The translations under genes and the position numbers were made by a program. Under the pieces are notes generated by a model. That model worked only from the letters and a program-made list of their open reading frames with translations. It did no database searches and was not told the origin of the DNA. A stretch of 35,947 nt of DNA. Origin: CAYYAQ01 sp964469555. GTDB lineage: Bacteria; Planctomycetota; UBA1135; UBA2386. Below, in pieces: positions 33,030 to 35,947 of the stretch (position 1 is the stretch's first letter; every line of letters starts with the position of its first letter). The stretch lies in NCBI GenBank assembly GCA_964469555.1, contig CAYYAQ010000043.1:1-35947 (forward strand). The letters are read 5' to 3'.

Positions 33030-34978
33030 GCACCGTCGAGGAGCTCCTGGGCGCAGGCGGGACCATCGCGCAGCGTCTAGCGTCGTACGAGGAACGCCCC
33101 GAGCAGATGGATCTCGCTCGGGCCGTCGAGGCAGCGCTGGCGAACCGCACGAGCCTCCTCGCCGAAGCGGGCACCGGGATCGGCAAGTCATTCGCGTATC
33201 TCGTGCCAGCGATCGTCCACGCGACATCCGGTCGGGCGCGGGGACCAATCGTGATTTCCACGCGCACGATCGCGTTGCAGCAACAACTCGAGCTCAAGGA
33301 TCTTCCCTTCCTGCAGGGTGTGCTGCCGCTCGAATGGTCTGCGGTCACGGCCGTCGGTCGCAACAACTACGTGTGCCTGCGGCGGCTCGACCTGGCGCGG
33401 AAGGAGCGAGGATTGTTGTTCCCCGACGCCGAGCGGGAAGTCCAGCTCGACGACATCGTCCAGTGGTCGCTGTCGACGCGAGACGGCACGCGCATGAGCC
33501 TGCCCAGTCCGGTCGACCACGCGGTGTGGGACGAGGTCCGCGCCGAGCACGGCAACTGCCTGAACAAAGCGTGCCCGCACTACGACCCTTGCCACTACCA
33601 GCGTTCCCGACGTCGCATGGGCTCGGCGGACATTCTGATTGTCAATCACGCGCTCTACATCGCGGACGTGGCGCTGCGCATGGCCGGGGCGAACTACCTG
33701 CCTCAACACGAAGTCGTGATCTTCGACGAAGCCCACCATCTGGAACGCGTGGCGACCGACGGTCTGGGGCTGCGCATGACGCGCGGAACGATCGAGTGGC
33801 ACCTGCGGCGGCTCCACCCAAAGAACGCGAAGCGCAGCCTGCTCGCGCGCTACGGCAGTACGATCAGCAAGACTCTCGTCGGACAGATCCGGATGGTCGC
33901 GGAGGACTTCTTCGACCAGTTCGCCGTGCGGCTCTCACGGATGCGGCAGGACACCTGCGAGCTCGGCGACACGGAGTTGGAAACCGAGCTCGCCGACGTG
34001 TTCGCGCGGCTCGGCGAAGAGCTGTCCCTCGACGCGGGGAACATCGAGAACGTGAGTCTCAAGACGGAAATGCTCGCCCGTGCCCGCGGTTGCCTGACCG
34101 TAGCCGCTACGCTCCATGCCCTGTGTCTCCCTCCGCGCAACCCCGACGCCATGCCGACCGTTCGCTGGATCGAGAGAACGCGACGGGACCCGGAGCTGCG
34201 CAGCGCACCGATCGACGTCAGCGAGGTTCTGCGGCAACATCTCTTCACGCCTGATCACACCGCGATCCTCACGAGCGCGACGATGGCGGCGGGGCGATCC
34301 GGCTTCGAATGGATGCAGCGACGGCTCGGCATTGAAGACGCGCGGTCGCTCAAGCTCGGGTCACCGTTCAAGTACCGGGAACAGGTCGAGCTCGTGCTCG
34401 AGGAAGCGCTGCCCGATCCTGGTCGGGATCCAGAAGCGTTCCTGCGCGAATCCAAGAGCCGCATCCTCGAACACATCCGCGCCAACCGCGGTCGCGCCCT
34501 CGTGCTCTGCACGTCGTGGAACTTCCTCCACGAGATCGTCGAACACATCCGCGAACCACTCCTCTGGGACGGGATCGAGCTGCTCGTGCAGGACGAGGCG
34601 TCCGTGCCGGAGTTGCTGCGACGCAAGCGCGAAGAGCCATCGACCGTCCTCGTCGGCACCGACACCCTGTGGGAAGGGATCGACGTGCCAGGCGACGCCC
34701 TCACATTGCTGATCATCACGAGGTTCCCGTTCGCGACACCGGGCCATCCGCTGACCGCGGCCCGGCTGCGGAACATCGAGCAACAGGGCGGCAGCGGGTT
34801 CATGGAACACTCGCTTCCGGAAGCGATCCTGAGGTTCCAACAGGGATTCGGGCGGCTGGTGCGCACGAGCAGCGACCGGGGAAAGGTCGTGGTGCTCGAT
34901 CCCCGGGTCCGCACCCGGCGCTACGGTCGGATGTTCCTCGACGCGCTGCCCGAGGGCGCCCAGCAGGCGGAGGAGTAG
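33026..34978 (+). CDS. dinG: DinG/XPD-family ATP-dependent DNA helicase
   Basis: 650 residues of the superfamily 2 XPD/DinG helicase group, which uses an iron-sulfur cluster to unwind DNA or R-loops. Walker A is EAGTGIGKS (48-55 region), motif Ia VISTRTIALQQQL, DEAH box FDEAHHLE (234-237), and the C-terminal motifs LTSATM, GTDTLWEGIDVPG and QGFGRLVRTSSDRG. Four cysteines in the correct places (C117, C178, C183, C189) form the expected 4Fe-4S cluster. The start is GTG 33026, overlapping the previous stop by four bases. It lacks an N-terminal exonuclease domain, so it is the short DinG form. The partner genes are DUF3592-like membrane proteins, which is unusual for a helicase. Confidence 0.93.
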   Translation: MSTVEELLGAGGTIAQRLASYEERPEQMDLARAVEAALANRTSLLAEAGTGIGKSFAYLVPAIVHATSGRARGPIVISTRTIALQQQLELKDLPFLQGVLPLEWSAVTAVGRNNYVCLRRLDLARKERGLLFPDAEREVQLDDIVQWSLSTRDGTRMSLPSPVDHAVWDEVRAEHGNCLNKACPHYDPCHYQRSRRRMGSADILIVNHALYIADVALRMAGANYLPQHEVVIFDEAHHLERVATDGLGLRMTRGTIEWHLRRLHPKNAKRSLLARYGSTISKTLVGQIRMVAEDFFDQFAVRLSRMRQDTCELGDTELETELADVFARLGEELSLDAGNIENVSLKTEMLARARGCLTVAATLHALCLPPRNPDAMPTVRWIERTRRDPELRSAPIDVSEVLRQHLFTPDHTAILTSATMAAGRSGFEWMQRRLGIEDARSLKLGSPFKYREQVELVLEEALPDPGRDPEAFLRESKSRILEHIRANRGRALVLCTSWNFLHEIVEHIREPLLWDGIELLVQDEASVPELLRRKREEPSTVLVGTDTLWEGIDVPGDALTLLIITRFPFATPGHPLTAARLRNIEQQGGSGFMEHSLPEAILRFQQGFGRLVRTSSDRGKVVVLDPRVRTRRYGRMFLDALPEGAQQAEE

Positions 34979-35115
34979 CCGCGACCTCCTTTCCGCGCTG
35001 ATTCTGCGTGGATCTCTGGGATTCCGACCCGAACCGGGGAAGAAGCGGAACCCCAGACCGAGACATCGCTGCGCGGCAGTTCCGACACCATCAACGCCGA
35101 GTTGGAACCCGGCGC

Positions 35116-35141
35116 CGGCGAGGGATAACGGTCCCTCGGCG
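35116..35141. terminator. Weak hairpin between convergent genes
   Basis: CGAGGG (35119-35124) and CCCTCG (35133-35138) with two further outer pairs after one mismatch enclose ATAACGGT. It sits between the helicase stop (34978) and the convergent transporter stop (35155). No T-run on either strand. A shared terminator is possible but weak. Confidence 0.25.
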
Positions 35142-35154
35142 ACACCGGGACTCG

Positions 35155-35947
35155 CTAGGCGCCGTACTTCTTGATCGCCGCGTCAAGCCTCGGCAGCAGG
35201 ATGTACACACCGAACGCCACGACCGATACGCCGGCAGCGATCACCAGGAAGAACTGGGCCGGTGAATCGGCCATCGTCGATTGGAGACCACCGAGGAACC
35301 CGGAGAACTTGTTACCGACAGCCGTGGCGAAGAACCACCCACCCATCGTCAAGCCGACGAGCCGCTTCGGCGACAACTTGGTCACGAGCGAGAGCGCCAT
35401 CGGAGAGAGACAGAGTTCGGCGACGGTCACCATCGCATAGAAACCGCAGAGCCACATCCACGAGACCTTCGACTCGCCGTTGTTGGAGAGGAATCCAGCA
35501 CCTGCCATGACCAGCAGGGCGAGCGCGGTGATAACCATTCCGGCGAAGATCTTGCGCGCCGTGCTGAAGGCCCGACCCGCGTTCGCGAGGGCAGTGAATA
35601 TCAACACGATGAGCGGGGTGAACAGGACCACGAACATCGGATTGAACGACTGGTAGAGCTCGGCGCTGGCAGTTGGCATGTACCTGCCTGGTTCCAGCGT
35701 TGGTGGATCACCATCGTACAACTTGTCGAATAACGTCTTCGTCGTGACGAAAGTCGCGATGCGATTGCCGTCGTCCAGCGTCCGCACGAAGACGATCCTC
35801 TTGAGCGTCTCGGCGTCGTCGGCGACCTTGACGGTGACCGCCGTACCGCCATGCCCATCGGGCTCGTCGGTGACCTTCACCTTGTCGTCCCGGTAGACCG
35901 CCGCGGCCAGTGCCGACCACTTCTCTTGCTCCTCGGAGAGATCCTCG
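35155..35947 (-). CDS. POT-family (proton-dependent) oligopeptide transporter, C-terminal part
   Basis: The last 264 codons of a gene that enters from the right edge. After a soluble stretch of about 80 residues, the segments YQSFNPMFVVLFTPLIVLIF, FYAMVTVAELCLSPMALSLV, TKLSPKRLVGLTMGGWFFAT and VGNKFSGFLGG are the classic C-terminal POT/PTR2 signature (ELCLSP..L..VTKL.P..LVGL.MG.WF). These transporters import di- and tripeptides with protons across the inner membrane. The large hydrophilic insertion before the FNP motif is longer than in typical POT members. The start is outside the window. Convergent with dinG across 176 bp. Confidence 0.9.
   Translation of the reverse strand, partial: EDLSEEQEKWSALAAAVYRDDKVKVTDEPDGHGGTAVTVKVADDAETLKRIVFVRTLDDGNRIATFVTTKTLFDKLYDGDPPTLEPGRYMPTASAELYQSFNPMFVVLFTPLIVLIFTALANAGRAFSTARKIFAGMVITALALLVMAGAGFLSNNGESKVSWMWLCGFYAMVTVAELCLSPMALSLVTKLSPKRLVGLTMGGWFFATAVGNKFSGFLGGLQSTMADSPAQFFLVIAAGVSVVAFGVYILLPRLDAAIKKYGA

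Overview
This window looks like a chromosomal contig from a high-G+C, Gram-negative-type bacterium, most likely a member of the Planctomycetota assembled from a metagenome. That placement is inference. It rests on a McsA/McsB/ClpC set as found in the PVC group, a YdjY-domain lipoprotein, a large secreted HEAT-repeat protein, a DUF6677-like membrane protein, TMTC-like membrane proteins with TPR tails, an FG-GAP protein, cysteine-rich secreted beta-propeller-like proteins, and many GTG/TTG starts inside 4-bp stop/start overlaps. A run of ten N at 30694-30703 shows a scaffolded draft assembly. I see no insertion sequence, integrase, prophage, CRISPR array or defence island.

Layout. Positions 1-7817 (minus strand): a membrane protein with a Cys-rich cytosolic tail, two tandem TMTC-like GT-C proteins with TPR tails, dinB, a small lipoprotein and the 5' part of ileS. 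Positions 7868-8200 (plus): a short Tat-type anchored protein. Positions 8259-15197 (minus): a tightly coupled cluster of asparaginase, nnrD, HEAT-repeat protein, YdjY protein and GT-C glycosyltransferase, with three successive 4-bp overlaps and one 6-bp gap. Positions 15248-18910: a bifunctional-nuclease-family protein, tRNA-Ser(TGA), FG-GAP protein, an SDR on the minus strand, tRNA-Ser(GCT) and a lipoprotein. Positions 18914-26087 (plus): murD, mcsA, a broken mcsB, a 479-bp gap carrying a strong G-quadruplex motif, clpC and dprA. Positions 26115-28515: a DUF6677-like/small membrane protein pair, DUF423, and class I fructose-bisphosphate aldolase. Positions 28643-31423 (minus): two paralogous cysteine-rich secreted proteins, the second cut by the assembly gap. 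Positions 31463-34978 (plus): two paralogous DUF3592-like membrane proteins translationally coupled to a DinG-family helicase. Positions 35155-35947 (minus): the 3' part of a POT-family peptide transporter.

How the genes fit together. McsA, McsB and ClpC form the protein-arginine phosphorylation and degradation module known from Bacillus, but here the kinase mcsB has a frameshift plus an apparent loss of about 15 conserved codons. ClpC has a long leader of its own. dprA follows clpC, and its start codon lies inside a perfect 10-bp inverted repeat. Most other genes are housekeeping (ileS, murD, nnrD, aldolase, dinB, tRNAs) or envelope and secreted proteins of unknown role. The best candidates for undescribed biology are the DUF3592-pair/DinG operon, the Cys-rich secreted pair, and the two sequence structures around clpC and dprA. 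No clear new defence or mobile system was found.
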